From an uncultured Chloroflexota bacterium (GTDB lineage: Bacteria > Chloroflexota > Dehalococcoidia > GIF9 > AB-539-J10): a stretch of DNA of 64,000 nucleotides. The notes beneath the pieces are model-generated. The model searched no databases. It had not been told where the DNA came from and saw only the letters and a list, made by a program, of their open reading frames with translations. Below are positions 18,233-29,425 of the stretch, piece by piece. The position numbers and the translations under genes were made by a program. The number at the start of each line of letters is the position of its first letter. Position 1 is the first letter of the stretch. Location: positions 31,751-95,750 of the forward strand of contig CAISEW010000031.1 of assembly GCA_903884455.1 (NCBI GenBank), written 5' to 3'.

Positions 18233-18799
18233 ATGGTTAATCAAGATAGAATCAAACTGGCAATTGCCTCCATAATAAAGGCTATTGGTGAGGATCCCCT
18301 CAGAGAGAGCATAAAGGATACGCCACAGAGGGTGGCTGAAATGTATGCCGAGCTCTTTTCCGGTTTGGATGTCGACCCTAAAGCTGAACTGGCGGTGGAC
18401 TTTGAGGAAGGATATGAAGAGATGGTGATTCTAAAGGACATCCCCTTCTATTCCATGTGTGAACACCATCTCCTGCCCTTCTATGGCGTAGCTCATGTCG
18501 GTTATATCCCTAGCCCCGGTGGTAGAGTGGTAGGGGTAAGCAAGCTGGCCAGGGTGGTAGAAATTTGCGCCAGGCGCCCTCAGCTTCAGGAAAGGATGAC
18601 CCAGCAAATTGCTGACGCTATCTTTGAAGCACTACAACCTGCTGGCGTGGCTGTGGTTATCCAGGCCGAGCACTTATGCATGGTTATGCGCGGGATAAAA
18701 AAGCCCGGGACAACTGTGATAACCTCGTCGGTGAGAGGGAATTTCCGAAGCAAGGTAGCAACTCGCAGTGAATTTTTGTCCCTGATTCAAAAGAAGTAG
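18233..18799 (+). CDS. folE: GTP cyclohydrolase I
   Basis: 188 residues, normal length. Zn2+ ligands are C76 and H79 in [12 protein letters not shown] and C149 in [15 protein letters not shown]. Other signatures are [35 protein letters not shown] and SSVRGNF. It turns GTP into dihydroneopterin triphosphate, the first step to folate or pterins. It begins at the base after the flavin reductase stop and is convergent with the ABC permease gene one base beyond its own stop. Confidence 0.96.
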   Translation: MVNQDRIKLAIASIIKAIGEDPLRESIKDTPQRVAEMYAELFSGLDVDPKAELAVDFEEGYEEMVILKDIPFYSMCEHHLLPFYGVAHVGYIPSPGGRVVGVSKLARVVEICARRPQLQERMTQQIADAIFEALQPAGVAVVIQAEHLCMVMRGIKKPGTTVITSSVRGNFRSKVATRSEFLSLIQKK

Positions 18800-18800
18800 T

Positions 18801-20036
18801 TTATTCGTGACGCAGGGACTCGATAGGGTCGAGTCGTGCCGCCCGGAGGGCCGGGTATAAGCCAGTAATAAGTCCGATACCAATTGCTACACTTACCGCC
18901 AGGGCAACAGCATTGCCGGGAACCACAGCACTAAAGGCAAAACCAGCCCTTGTCGCTACGACGGACATGATTTTAACTATAATCCACCCCACGCCCACCC
19001 CCAAAGCACCGCCACAGAGACCCAGTGTGGCAGCTTCTATGAGAAATTGAATCAGAATATCTCGACGCTTGGCTCCTACCGCCTTGCGCAAACCGATTTC
19101 CCTGATGCGCTCGGTCACCGAAACCAGCATGATATTCATAATCCCTATACCGCCGACAAGCAAGGATATACCAGCTATGCCGACAAGGACGAGCCGGATT
19201 ATCCCCAGCACCTGGGTGAGCTGGTTTGCTACGGACGCCACGCTGATAACTCTGAAATCATCGCCCTCTCCCAGCCTGATGCCATGTTGTTGCCGCAGGA
19301 TAGTGGTAATCTCCTGCTCGGCAGCTTGCAAGTCGCTGCTGGTCTTCGCCTGGACGCTGATCATATTCACGCTGCTTCCACGGCTGCCCACCTGCGAGGA
19401 CGCCAAAGTGGCATAGAAGGTGGATAAGGGAACATAGACGCTCAGGTCTTCAGCTCCAAATCCCGTCCCCCGGCTTTCCAGTACACCGATGACCTGGAAT
19501 TGACGCCCACCAATCCTTATGCTCTGGCCAACAGGATCCATCGCGCCAAAAAGGGTTGTGGCTACCTCACTCCCCAAGACAGCTACCCTTGACATTCCTC
19601 CATAATCGAAGTCGCTTATGAAGCTGCCCTGTGCCACAGCATAGTTGTCGACTATTTCGGCTTCGTGAGTCACCCCAGCAATAATTGTGTTGCTGAGACT
19701 CTCTCCTCCAGCTACAACCTGAGCATAAGTCTGCGCCATCGGTGCCACCGCCTTTACAGAAGGGGCATACTTGGCAATTGCCTGCGCATCTTTGAAAGTC
19801 AACGTTGACTGAGCTCCCACTCCGCCTATGCCGAGTTGCGGAGGCGTAACGTATATCAGGTTAGACCCCAGGGTGGCAAAAGACTGCTCCACTAAAGCCT
19901 GTTGTGCCGTTCCCAGAGATAGCACAGCGACGACGGCGGCCACGCCAATCAAGATGCCCAGCATGGTCAAAATTGACCTTAGCTTGTTACTAAGCAAAGC
20001 CCGCAGCGCGGTAGAGAAACAATCCCACAGTTTCAT
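18801..20036 (-). CDS. ABC transporter permease (MacB/FtsX-type)
   Basis: 411 residues: one N-terminal membrane helix (KLRSILTMLGILIGVAAVVA), a large outer MacB-PCD domain, then three C-terminal helices of the FtsX fold with the conserved VTERIREIGLRKAVGAKRRDI segment. These permeases work as mechanotransmitters exporting peptides, lipids or drugs, paired with a HlyD-type adaptor. It is last in the operon AbrB, adaptor, ATPase, permease. Confidence 0.9.
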   Translation of the reverse strand: MKLWDCFSTALRALLSNKLRSILTMLGILIGVAAVVAVLSLGTAQQALVEQSFATLGSNLIYVTPPQLGIGGVGAQSTLTFKDAQAIAKYAPSVKAVAPMAQTYAQVVAGGESLSNTIIAGVTHEAEIVDNYAVAQGSFISDFDYGGMSRVAVLGSEVATTLFGAMDPVGQSIRIGGRQFQVIGVLESRGTGFGAEDLSVYVPLSTFYATLASSQVGSRGSSVNMISVQAKTSSDLQAAEQEITTILRQQHGIRLGEGDDFRVISVASVANQLTQVLGIIRLVLVGIAGISLLVGGIGIMNIMLVSVTERIREIGLRKAVGAKRRDILIQFLIEAATLGLCGGALGVGVGWIIVKIMSVVATRAGFAFSAVVPGNAVALAVSVAIGIGLITGLYPALRAARLDPIESLRHE

Positions 20037-20075
20037 TCCATTATCTCTATTTCAAATTCAAGCATTGCGCCGCCC

Positions 20076-20741
20076 TCAACAAACGCCTCCTTCAATCTGG
20101 CCGTCGCGAACTCTAATGGTGCGCTGGGTATAAGCGGCAATATCTGGCTCATGAGTAACCAGGACGATGGTCATCCCTTGCTCATTCAGTTTCTTAAAAA
20201 TTAGCATGATTTCCTGGCTGGTGCGGGTGTCAAGATTGCCTGTAGGTTCATCAGCTAAAATAAGAGAGGGATTATTTACTAAGGCTCGAGCGATAGCCAC
20301 CCTCTGTTGCTCCCCTCCGGCTAGCTCGCTTGGTCTGTGATTGACCCGATGAGCTAGTCCCACGGACTCCAGAATCTGTAACGCTCTTTGCCGTCGGTTG
20401 CTGGCACCAGCGTAAATAAGTGGCAGTTCCACATTGGCTAGAGCCGTGACCCGGGGCAATAAGTTGAAGCTCTGGAAGACGAAGCCTATCTTTTTACTTC
20501 TTATCTCGGCTAATTGATTATCGTTAAGCTTGTCCACTTCAATGCCCTCTAAACGATATTTCCCGGAAGTAGGCCGGTCCAGGCAGCCGATGATATTCAT
20601 CAGGGTGGACTTCCCCGAGCCCGAAGGCCCTACAATAGAGACCATCTCCCCGGACTTGATGCGGCAGCTGATCCCCCGCAGGGCAGGGACTTCGGTCTGT
20701 CCCGCTTTATACACTTTGGTTATGTTTTCGAGTTCCAGCAT
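20076..20741 (-). CDS. ABC transporter ATP-binding protein (MacB/LolD type)
   Basis: 221 residues. Walker [14 protein letters not shown]-loop in [10 protein letters not shown], signature [15 protein letters not shown] (an LAGGE variant of the usual LSGGQ), Walker [14 protein letters not shown] and the H-loop VTHEPDIA. It powers the adjacent permease. The adaptor gene ends 3 bases upstream and the permease begins 39 bases downstream. Confidence 0.94.
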   Translation of the reverse strand: MLELENITKVYKAGQTEVPALRGISCRIKSGEMVSIVGPSGSGKSTLMNIIGCLDRPTSGKYRLEGIEVDKLNDNQLAEIRSKKIGFVFQSFNLLPRVTALANVELPLIYAGASNRRQRALQILESVGLAHRVNHRPSELAGGEQQRVAIARALVNNPSLILADEPTGNLDTRTSQEIMLIFKKLNEQGMTIVLVTHEPDIAAYTQRTIRVRDGQIEGGVC

Positions 20742-20744
20742 TGT

Positions 20745-21845
20745 TTACCTACCGAAGAAGCTACTCGATTGCTGCGTAGAAGTTGGTGCTGGTACTACTA
20801 CTTCCTCCCCCTCCTCCAGTCCCGATAAGACTTCGGTGTTGAACCCATCGCTCAGCCCCAGGGTAATTTGCCGTTCTTCCTGCTGCCCGTCTACGAGCAC
20901 TACAACGGTCGGGTTTTGTAGGGTACCCTGAATAACTGTGTTCGGTACCAACAATACGTTATCACGACGCTCCACGACGACTTCAGCAGTGGCACTCATG
21001 CCGTCCTTGAGCTCCGCGGAGGGATTTTCCAGAGTTATGGTGGTGGCGTAAGATATTATCCCGGCTCGAATTGTGCTTATTGGGGAGATAAAAGTCACGC
21101 TGCCCGTTACTTGCTCGTTGGGCAGGGCATCTAACGTGATATTTGCTGCCTGGCCCAGTTTGACCGAGGCAACATCCAATTCATCGATATAGCCCTGCAT
21201 CTCTATCTCACTGGTGTCAACCAGAGATATTGCCGGAGTGGCCAATGCCGCTGTCGAGATTTCTTCTCCTTCAGTTATGGTGATACCAGCTACCACGCCA
21301 TCGAAGGGAGCCACTATCACCGCCTTGTCCAGGTTAAGCTTTGCCGATTCCAGGCTGAGTTCTGCTATTTTCAAATTCAGCTTTGCTGTTTCCAAACTCG
21401 CTTCGGCTATATTGACTTGTTCCCGGTACACCTTCTCCAACGTTGTGTTGGCGGCAGCCCCCTTCAAGTTAATCAGAGCGATTTCATATTGTGCTTGGGC
21501 TGCCTCTATCTGGTCCTGTGCTATTTGGACTTGCAACTCAGCCGTCTTTACACTTGAGTTCAAAGACTGGGCATCGAGCCTGGCTAATACCTGGTCTTTT
21601 GTCACGTTATCCCCTTCGGAAACCAGCACCTCTGTCACTGTACCCGTGGCGCCAAATGATAAATACGCTTTATTAGGCATTTCTAAACTGCCATCCACTA
21701 AAATGGTTTTCACTATATCGCCCCGGGTAACGTTAACAGTCGTCGGCGTAGATTGGGGGCTGGTGCCTCTAGTAAGTACGACACCAAGCACTATACCAAT
21801 AACAACCAGGCAGATTGTTATTATTATTACTAACCTTTTTTTCAT
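20745..21845 (-). CDS. HlyD/MacA-type efflux adaptor (membrane fusion protein)
   Basis: About 366 residues. An N-terminal membrane anchor (LVIIITICLVVIGIVLGVVL) is followed by a lipoyl-like barrel half, a long coiled coil at about 95-175 with repeated AELQVQIAQDQ and AKLNLKIAELSLES heptads, the second barrel half (VAPFDGVVAGI), and a beta-barrel domain. It would link the MacB-like permease to the cell surface. The ATG at 21845 is preferred; a TTG nine codons upstream is also open. Confidence 0.88.
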   Translation of the reverse strand: MKKRLVIIITICLVVIGIVLGVVLTRGTSPQSTPTTVNVTRGDIVKTILVDGSLEMPNKAYLSFGATGTVTEVLVSEGDNVTKDQVLARLDAQSLNSSVKTAELQVQIAQDQIEAAQAQYEIALINLKGAAANTTLEKVYREQVNIAEASLETAKLNLKIAELSLESAKLNLDKAVIVAPFDGVVAGITITEGEEISTAALATPAISLVDTSEIEMQGYIDELDVASVKLGQAANITLDALPNEQVTGSVTFISPISTIRAGIISYATTITLENPSAELKDGMSATAEVVVERRDNVLLVPNTVIQGTLQNPTVVVLVDGQQEERQITLGLSDGFNTEVLSGLEEGEEVVVPAPTSTQQSSSFFGR

Positions 21846-21949
21846 TTTCCTTCGCCCCTTTTCATTTTTCAAAAATTTACTTGTTGTAACACAGCAACTA
21901 TTTGCTTCAACGCAGAACCAGGATGCCTAAAAGTTTAGCAGCAGGATTG

Positions 21950-22234
21950 TTAATCTCGATTGGCCTCATTTTCTAAATTTTCAGTTCTAAATTTCCTTAC
22001 TAACTTAGTAAACTCATTCACATGTTGAGTCATAATATTGACGAACTCTTCAACTGCCTCCACTTTAACAAAGACCAGACCCCCTGCCGGAAATAGCTTA
22101 AAAGTTAGCAGCCTGGTACCAACATCCATACCCAATTCCTTTCTGGCTTCCACGGGTATAACTATCTGCCCTCGTGGGCCAACAACCGTTGAGCCAAAAC
22201 ACTTACCGACTACCTGCATGTCCTTGTCTTCCAT
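21950..22234 (-). CDS. AbrB/SpoVT-type transcription regulator
   Basis: 94 residues. The swapped-hairpin DNA-binding domain is clear: STVVGPRGQIVIPVEARKEL then GMDVGTRLL. The tail (about 55-94) is predicted helical. TAGGAGGGA precedes the ATG. It is the first gene before the adaptor and ABC genes and is driven by a near-consensus promoter, so it probably controls that exporter and itself. Confidence 0.85.
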   Translation of the reverse strand: MEDKDMQVVGKCFGSTVVGPRGQIVIPVEARKELGMDVGTRLLTFKLFPAGGLVFVKVEAVEEFVNIMTQHVNEFTKLVRKFRTENLENEANRD

Positions 22235-22297
22235 TTTCCCTCCTAGGATAAACTTGATGCCTCACTCAGTATAGTATGATATAGCTTACTTTTCTAC

Positions 22298-22327
22298 ATT
22301 ATATGATTTTTCTTACTATTTTGTCAA
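22298..22327 (-). promoter_or_regulatory. Promoter of the AbrB/exporter operon
   Basis: On the minus strand TTGACA (22327-22322) and TATAAT (22303-22298) are both perfect consensus hexamers, 18 bases apart. They lie about 65 bases before the AbrB ATG, in AT-rich DNA suited to AbrB binding. Confidence 0.8.
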
Positions 22328-22354
22328 ACAGTATGTTGGAGATTGTTTATTAAC

Positions 22355-22433
22355 CACTCGTGGTGAGCGTGTCGAACCATGAGCGGCAGTCATGATAAAA
22401 TTAGGTTGCCTTCGACAGGCTCAGGGCGAACGA
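22355..22433. repeat. Dispersed inverted repeat (TTCGACAGGCTCAGGGCGAACG family)
   Basis: Two half-matching arms, CTCGTGGTGAGCGTGTCGAACC and GCCTTCGACAGGCTCAGGGC, lie in opposite orientation. This is a very common intergenic repeat type in environmental bacteria; no coding signal. Confidence 0.6.
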
Positions 22434-22471
22434 GTTGCTAAACAGCCTCCGAATTTTAAGAGTGTCTCAAG

Positions 22472-23215
22472 ATGAAAGAACTTATTGAAGGAGCAGGTAA
22501 GCTGGGGATAAAGCTCAATTCCAGGCAGGTACAGCAATTTGAGCTTTACTACCAGGAGCTAATTGAATGGAATAAAAAAATCAACCTCACAGCCATAACA
22601 GATTACTCCTCGGTACAGGTAAAGCATTTCCTTGATTCCCTGACCATCACTCTGGCTTTGCCTGAAGAAGTGGCGGAAAGACCAGATTTCAATATTGTAG
22701 ACATAGGCACAGGCGCCGGCTTCCCCGGAGTGCCGCTCAAAATTCTTCTCCCGCAGCCCAGGCTGGTACTAATTGAGCCCACAACAAAAAAGACAGCTTT
22801 CCTCCACCACATTATCCGTAAACTGGAGCTGGAAAATGTCGAAGTGCTGAATAGTAGAGCTGAGGAAGCAGCTAATTTACCACTCTATCGTGAGCAATTT
22901 GCCCTGGTCCTCTCCCGTGCTGTAGCCTTGTTGCCGACCTTAGTGGAACTAACTCTGCCTTTTTGCCAGATTGGGGGAAGATTTATCGCTCAAAAGAAAG
23001 GGGAGATCGGCCAGGAGATAAATAGGGCGGGAAAAGCCATTGCTGCCCTGGGAGGCAAATTAGACCAAATAAAGAAAATAGAATTGGACGAATTTAACGA
23101 TGCGCGTTATTTGGTAATTATTGATAAACTATCCCCTACACCGAGTAAATATCCCCGTCGTCCTGGATTGCCCAGGCGACGGCCAATTCAGGAGGTGAAT
23201 AGAGATGTGGAGTAG
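22472..23215 (+). CDS. rsmG: 16S rRNA (guanine-527-N7)-methyltransferase
   Basis: 247 residues. The SAM-binding motif VDIGTGAGFPGVPLKI and the following LVLIEPTTKKTAFL, plus RAVALLPTLVELTLPF, identify RsmG (GidB). It methylates G527 of 16S rRNA. The last 11 bases overlap the start of the 61-aa gene, whose ribosome site lies inside rsmG. Its 3' 110 bases are duplicated near 31.8 kb. Confidence 0.94.
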   Translation: MKELIEGAGKLGIKLNSRQVQQFELYYQELIEWNKKINLTAITDYSSVQVKHFLDSLTITLALPEEVAERPDFNIVDIGTGAGFPGVPLKILLPQPRLVLIEPTTKKTAFLHHIIRKLELENVEVLNSRAEEAANLPLYREQFALVLSRAVALLPTLVELTLPFCQIGGRFIAQKKGEIGQEINRAGKAIAALGGKLDQIKKIELDEFNDARYLVIIDKLSPTPSKYPRRPGLPRRRPIQEVNRDVE

Positions 23216-23390
23216 GAGATCCCGGAGGTTCTACTTTGGCCTCCCTCCCTTCGGTTTCTACTTCCAGGGATTCAAGCCCTTTCCCAGCAGAAAGGAGTAT
23301 CTGGACATGCTCGAGGAGTATAAGAAAGACATGGAAGAGGAACTAAAGGAGGTAGAAAGGGAGATTGAGGAAACAAAAAAGAGCCTCTAG
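23205..23390 (+). CDS. Conserved small protein, DUF5320-like (copy 1)
   Basis: 61 residues: an aromatic/glycine-rich head (MWSRRSRRFYFGLPPFGFYF) and a charged helix likely to form a coiled coil (EEYKKDMEEELKEVEREIEE). It resembles DUF5320-type small proteins seen near metal- or nitrogenase-accessory genes, function unknown. AGGAGG lies eight to ten bases upstream. A second copy at 31884 differs at only four bases (two amino acids, M/L and L/P). Confidence 0.7.
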   Translation: MWSRRSRRFYFGLPPFGFYFQGFKPFPSRKEYLDMLEEYKKDMEEELKEVEREIEETKKSL

Positions 23391-23433
23391 CTATTTTCAA
23401 ACTTTACTGAAATGCTGATGGGTGTGGTACAAT
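23381..23433 (+). repeat. Diverged copy of the recombinase-tail/promoter repeat
   Basis: GAGCCTCTAGCTATTTTCAAACTT...GGTACAAT aligns with AAGCCTCAAGCTATCCTCAAACTTCACT...AGTATAAT found at 38.3 and 40.5 kb. It starts in the last codons of the 61-aa gene and its TACAAT (23428-23433) could serve the GNAT gene 78 bases downstream. Confidence 0.5.
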
Positions 23434-23510
23434 AAATAGTAGAGGCGTCTATGAATTTTTGGGCGCCATTCGGGTGGAAAAGGAGCAGCTCATTTAGGAG
23501 GTTAATTTAG

Positions 23511-23966
23511 ATGAGTGTAGTAGGAAGAGATGCTATAGACATTCGCCGTATGACGGATAGCGATTTAGATAGGGTTATAGACCTCATCAAAAAAATCACC
23601 AAGGGAAAAAGTCGTATTACCTATAGAGACTTGGTTGCCAATAATCCTGGTGGGCCTCTTGACATGAGTCTTGTGGCTGAGGCTAGGGGTCAGATGGTTG
23701 GCTTTATTATGGCTCGTGTGGAATTTGTATATGTACCACTTTTGGAAGTTTGTCTTATTCAGACTATCGGCGTCGACCCCGAATATCAAGGCCGCCGCAT
23801 TGGCTCTACCTTGATCCAGAAGTTAATAGAACTTTGCCATCTTGAGGACGTTGCCACGATACGCGCACTTGTTGCTCAGGATGATGAGCCATTGCGGAGG
23901 TTCGTCGAGCACCTAGGGTTTCACTCCAGCAGTATAGTCAACTGGGATAAGACTTTTGAAGCATGA
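23511..23966 (+). CDS. GNAT-family N-acetyltransferase
   Basis: 151 residues. The acetyl-CoA-binding motif A is VDPEYQGRRIGSTLIQKLI, preceded by beta-strands ending LIQTIGV and followed by ALVAQDDEPLRRFVEHLGF (motif B). Substrate not deducible. AGGAGG lies about ten bases before the ATG. The gene is flanked by remnants of mobile DNA: a promoter-like repeat before it and the recombinase pseudogene after it. Confidence 0.8.
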   Translation: MSVVGRDAIDIRRMTDSDLDRVIDLIKKITKGKSRITYRDLVANNPGGPLDMSLVAEARGQMVGFIMARVEFVYVPLLEVCLIQTIGVDPEYQGRRIGSTLIQKLIELCHLEDVATIRALVAQDDEPLRRFVEHLGFHSSSIVNWDKTFEA

Positions 23967-24063
23967 CCCAAAGATGGCTAACTTTTTGGCTACCTCCGTA
24001 GTTGTTTGACGGGCTATATAGTTTATGCGCCTCGACACCATCATAACGGCTTAACAGTTACAA

Positions 24064-24490
24064 CTAGTCATTAGTAATCGTCCAATAAAGCCTCAAGCTA
24101 TCTTCAAACTTCATTGCCCTTGTATACCTGAGCACGATGTCCAGGCTTTCCCAGCCACCAAGTCTCATAGTGTGCTCGATATCTAAGCCAGCGCAGTGAA
24201 GATTAGAGGCAAAACTTCTACGAAATGCATGAGTAAGTCTCCACTTTTAGCTATAAATGGTGCCCTCCGTTGCTTACTGCCTTCACCCCAGATGGCTATT
24301 GGCATGCTTTCCCAATCAATATCGGAAACCTTTATATTGCCAATCTCCTTTAACCTCATGCCAGAATCACTCAGTAAGGCAATGATGGTTTTATCTCGAA
24401 GGTTGTCAGCTTGGGCAACGAGATATTCCACTTGCTCTCGTGTTAGCGATGGCACTATAGCTTTGGGATTAGCTTCGGTTTGGCGACTTC
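24064..24490 (-). pseudogene. Decayed tyrosine recombinase/integrase
   Basis: Two frames together give the core of a phage-type integrase. The first (to about 24240) has PSLTREQVEYLVAQADNLRDK and LLSDSGMRLKEIGNI with the first catalytic Arg. The second (24240 to 24064) has THAFRRSFASNL (HxxR box), LGGWESLDIVLRYTRA and ends at TAG. About 40-50 residues between the boxes are missing and the frame changes there. The N-terminal core-binding domain is absent, with TGA just upstream. The nucleotides encoding the tail (KFEDSLRLY) are the source of, or share ancestry with, the dispersed repeats at 37-41 kb. Confidence 0.8.
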
Positions 24491-24540
24491 AAGTAAAAGC
24501 AGCTAAGGACGATACTAAAGGCAGACTGAAAATATTGTAG

Positions 24541-24963
24541 TTAAGCCGTCCCCCTAGGTTTGCGCCTTCTTCTTTCTGCTACTTTTAACCTGGCTAGGGA
24601 GCGACGTAAAGCTGCCTCAGCAGCAGCATCTACCCCAGGTGGTCGTTCTTTCAAAGTTGCCTCAGCACGACGCTTGGCAGCTTCAGCACGAGCGACATCA
24701 ATCTCTTCAGCACGTTCAGAGGCATCAGCCAAGATGATTACCTTGTCCGGACGCACCTCAAGAAAACCGCCACTGATCGCTAGGTATTCCTCTTCATTAT
24801 CTTTTTTTATAAGCAGGTCTCCAGGCTGTAGCATGGTCATCAAAGGAGCATGATGAGGGAGAATGCCTAATTGCCCCTCCATTCCCCAGGCAACAACCTC
24901 GTTAACATCATCGGCAAAAACCATCCTCTCAGCCGTAACAACTTCCAATCTGAATGTAGCCAT
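24541..24963 (-). CDS. atpC: F1 ATP synthase epsilon subunit
   Basis: 140 residues: N-terminal beta-sandwich ([32 protein letters not shown]) and C-terminal helix-turn-helix rich in Ala/Arg. It is the last gene of the atp operon, 22 bases after atpD. The very basic C-terminus (RRRRKPRG) is slightly longer than usual. Confidence 0.94.
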   Translation of the reverse strand: MATFRLEVVTAERMVFADDVNEVVAWGMEGQLGILPHHAPLMTMLQPGDLLIKKDNEEEYLAISGGFLEVRPDKVIILADASERAEEIDVARAEAAKRRAEATLKERPPGVDAAAEAALRRSLARLKVAERRRRKPRGTA

Positions 24964-24985
24964 TATTTGACCCTCATTATCACCC

Positions 24986-26392
<1,407 letters not shown>

Positions 26393-26455
26393 CTACCTCG
26401 TTAGATAAAGTGATGAATGGCGAGGGTTTCTTTATTAAACCATATAGACCGTAAC

Positions 26456-27313
26456 TCAAACTAAAGCCTCAGCTCCTCCGCTAATATCACAGATCTCCTT
26501 GGTAATCATCTCCTGTCGGACTTTATGCAATGCCAACGTCAGGTCCTCAATAAGCTCCTTAGCATTATCGCTGGCATTACGCATAGCCACCATGCGCGCC
26601 GATTGCTCACTGGCAACAAGCTCAAGTATAGCATGGTATACCTTCATCTCCACATACCTTGGCAGTAGCTCGCCCAAAACAGCACTGGGGTCAGGTTCAT
26701 AAATGTATTCTGCCACTTGGACTCGAGGCAGCACGGCTGGCTCAATGGGAAGCAATACCTCCATTGCAGGTCGTTGAATCATAGTGGTGATGAAACGGGG
26801 ATAGGCAAGATACACCAAGTCAACCCCACCATTGCTGTAGTCATCGATAACCACCCGTGAAATAGGCAGGGTTTCTAGTAAACTAGGTCGGTCGCTGATT
26901 CCCGTGAACTCAGCACGGAGATTACGCTGGGCACTGCGTGCGAAAGTTCGCCCCTTACGACCCATGGTAACGAGGGTAACAGGCACAGTTTGCCCCAGAA
27001 TAAAGCCTGCAACAAGGCGATTCTGATTAGCATTTAACCCGCCACATAGCCCACGATCGGTAGTCATGTGGATTATAGCGATCTTCTGGACCTCACGCTT
27101 CTGTAGCAAGGGGTGAACTTTACCACCGGCTTGAGCTTCAACAGCAAGGTCAGACACAACTTTGCTTATTTCCTCAGCATAGGGCCGCCCGGCTATCGCC
27201 TGCTCTTGAGCTCGCCTCATCTTGGCAGTGGCAATCATCTCCATAGCCTTGCAAATCTTGGCGGTGCCCTGAACACTGCGTATCCGCCGACGAAGAATTT
27301 GGGTACTGACCAT
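26456..27313 (-). CDS. atpG: F1 ATP synthase gamma subunit
   Basis: 285 residues. Coiled-coil termini (IRSVQGTAKICKAMEMIATAKM and the C-terminal MRNASDNAKELIEDLTL) flank a Rossmann-like middle with TDRGLCGGLNANQNR. It forms the rotating shaft. Confidence 0.96.
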   Translation of the reverse strand: MVSTQILRRRIRSVQGTAKICKAMEMIATAKMRRAQEQAIAGRPYAEEISKVVSDLAVEAQAGGKVHPLLQKREVQKIAIIHMTTDRGLCGGLNANQNRLVAGFILGQTVPVTLVTMGRKGRTFARSAQRNLRAEFTGISDRPSLLETLPISRVVIDDYSNGGVDLVYLAYPRFITTMIQRPAMEVLLPIEPAVLPRVQVAEYIYEPDPSAVLGELLPRYVEMKVYHAILELVASEQSARMVAMRNASDNAKELIEDLTLALHKVRQEMITKEICDISGGAEALV

Positions 27314-27338
27314 TAGCCGAAAGCCTTCAGCTGACAGC

Positions 27339-28844
27339 TCACAGCTGCTCCTTGAACTCTTTAATTGCTGCTTTCAGAGCTTCCTCAGTCTCAGGCTTCG
27401 TCTCCTTATCATCGTTAATCTTTTGTTCTAATTCGGGATGATTAGTCTCCATAAATCTATGAAAGTTTCCCTCCCAGGCAATGACTTTATCTACAGGCAC
27501 ATCGTCAAGATAGCCATTGGTCGCAGCATAAAGAATCATTACTTCCTTCCCCAAAGACATAGGAGAATATTGTGGTTGCTTCAGCACTTCAGTGATACGC
27601 CTGCCCCGCTCTAACTGGTCCCTGGTCGCCTTATCCAGGTCAGTAGCACCAAACTGGGCAAAAGCTTGAAGCTCACGGAATTGAGCTAGTTCTAGCCGTA
27701 ATCTGCCAGCCACCTGCCTCATGGCCTTGCGCTGAGCAGCAGCGCCAACCCGGGATACTGACAACCCCACATTTATCGCAGGACGAATCCCGGCATTAAA
27801 TAAGTCCGTCTCCAGATAAATTTGTCCATCGGTAATGGAAATCACATTTGTAGGGATATAGGCTGACATATCTCCAGCTTGAGTCTCAATAATAGGCAAG
27901 GCGGTAAGCGAGCCACCACCATACTCAGGGGCTAACTTAGCCGCCCTTTCCAGAAGCCGACTATGCAAATAGAAAACATCTCCCGGATAGGCTTCCCTGC
28001 CTGGTGGACGGCGGAGTAGCAGGGAGAGCTGGCGATAAGCCCAGGCATGCTTATAAAGGTCATCATAAACAATCAGGGCATCCTTTCCCTGTTCCATGAA
28101 CTCTTCACCCATAGCACAACCAGCATAAGGGGCGAGATATTGCAAGGGAGCAGGGTCGGAAGCGTCGGCAGCTACTACGATAGTATGCTCCATAGCTCCA
28201 TACTTCTCCAGAATAGCTACCACCTGAGCTACCTTGGATGTTTTTTGCCCAATGGCAACATAGATGCAAATAAGGTCACCACCTTTTTGGGCGATTATGG
28301 TATCGATAGGAATAGCCGATTTGCCCGTAAAGCGGTCACCAATGATAAGCTCACGCTGTCCTCGCCCAATAGGAATTATGCTATCTATAGCCTTAATGCC
28401 TGTCATCACCGGTGTATCTACCGGCCTTCTTTTTGTTACGTCTGGCGCCACTATTTCTACGGGACGGTTTTTCTCTGCTTTAATTGGCCCCTTGCCATCC
28501 CGGGGACGTCCCAGAGGATCAACTACCCTGCCAATAAGGCTATCGCCTACTGGAACCTCAACCACCGTCCCTGTTGCCTTCACCTCATCCCCTTCCTTAA
28601 TCTGGCTGCAATCACCAAGGATAACAGCACCAACATTATCCTCTTCCAGGTTCAGCGCCAGACCCATGATATCGTGGGGGAATTGCAGCAATTCGTTGTA
28701 AGCTGCGTTTCCCAGCCCATGGATGCGGGCGATGCCATCGCCTACCTCTACTACCGTGCCCACATTGGCCACAGCTACAGCAGCGCCAAAATGCTCGATT
28801 TGCTCTTTAATTACGGAAACAATATCTCGATCTCGAGCTGCCAT
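27339..28844 (-). CDS. atpA: F1 ATP synthase alpha subunit
   Basis: 501 residues. P-loop GDRFTGKS (169-176; the commonest form is GDRQTGKT), the beta-interacting [18 protein letters not shown] signature and the [18 protein letters not shown] region. Non-catalytic nucleotide-binding subunit. Confidence 0.97.
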   Translation of the reverse strand: MAARDRDIVSVIKEQIEHFGAAVAVANVGTVVEVGDGIARIHGLGNAAYNELLQFPHDIMGLALNLEEDNVGAVILGDCSQIKEGDEVKATGTVVEVPVGDSLIGRVVDPLGRPRDGKGPIKAEKNRPVEIVAPDVTKRRPVDTPVMTGIKAIDSIIPIGRGQRELIIGDRFTGKSAIPIDTIIAQKGGDLICIYVAIGQKTSKVAQVVAILEKYGAMEHTIVVAADASDPAPLQYLAPYAGCAMGEEFMEQGKDALIVYDDLYKHAWAYRQLSLLLRRPPGREAYPGDVFYLHSRLLERAAKLAPEYGGGSLTALPIIETQAGDMSAYIPTNVISITDGQIYLETDLFNAGIRPAINVGLSVSRVGAAAQRKAMRQVAGRLRLELAQFRELQAFAQFGATDLDKATRDQLERGRRITEVLKQPQYSPMSLGKEVMILYAATNGYLDDVPVDKVIAWEGNFHRFMETNHPELEQKINDDKETKPETEEALKAAIKEFKEQL

Positions 28845-28862
28845 TTAGCCTCCTGAAATGCC

Positions 28863-29402
28863 TTACCTGCTAATTTCCACCAAGCTCTTCCTTAAAGCCC
28901 CCAGCTTGTTTTTCACGCTCCCGTCAATAAGTGTATCACCAATTCTGGCTTTAATCCCGCCAACTATGGAGGGATCGACCTGAGCATCAATTACAACCTT
29001 ATGCCCGGTTATCGCCTCAAACCGACTGGAAATCCTCTTCCTACCCTCATCATCCAATGGCAAAGCAGTAATTACTTCAACATGTTCAATGCCATAGTGA
29101 GTATCCAGCAACCTGTCATACTGCTGTGAAATATCACCAGCAATGCCTAATCTATCTTTGTGCACCAATAAATAAGCCAGATTTAGGGCCAAAGGGTTTA
29201 TTTTTCCTAACAATTCCGCCAAAAGGGTTTTCTTGGTCTCGAAAGACAATTTAGGATGTTCCAATAAAGCTACCAGCTTTTCATCTGTAGTTATGTCAGC
29301 TATTTTCCTCAAGCTTGCTTGCCAGCTGTCTAACTCTCCCTTCTCCAGAGCTAGCCTGAACGCAGCTTGAGCATAGCGTTTACCAGAAGTCACTCTTGCC
29401 AT
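28863..29402 (-). CDS. atpH: F1 ATP synthase delta subunit
   Basis: 179 residues with the delta/OSCP fold: N-terminal helical bundle (GKRYAQAAFRLALEKGELD) and C-terminal signature VDPSIVGGIKARIGDTLIDGS. It joins the peripheral stalk to F1. Confidence 0.95.
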   Translation of the reverse strand: MARVTSGKRYAQAAFRLALEKGELDSWQASLRKIADITTDEKLVALLEHPKLSFETKKTLLAELLGKINPLALNLAYLLVHKDRLGIAGDISQQYDRLLDTHYGIEHVEVITALPLDDEGRKRISSRFEAITGHKVVIDAQVDPSIVGGIKARIGDTLIDGSVKNKLGALRKSLVEISR

Positions 29403-29425
29403 TTTACGGACATGTTACCGCGAGG

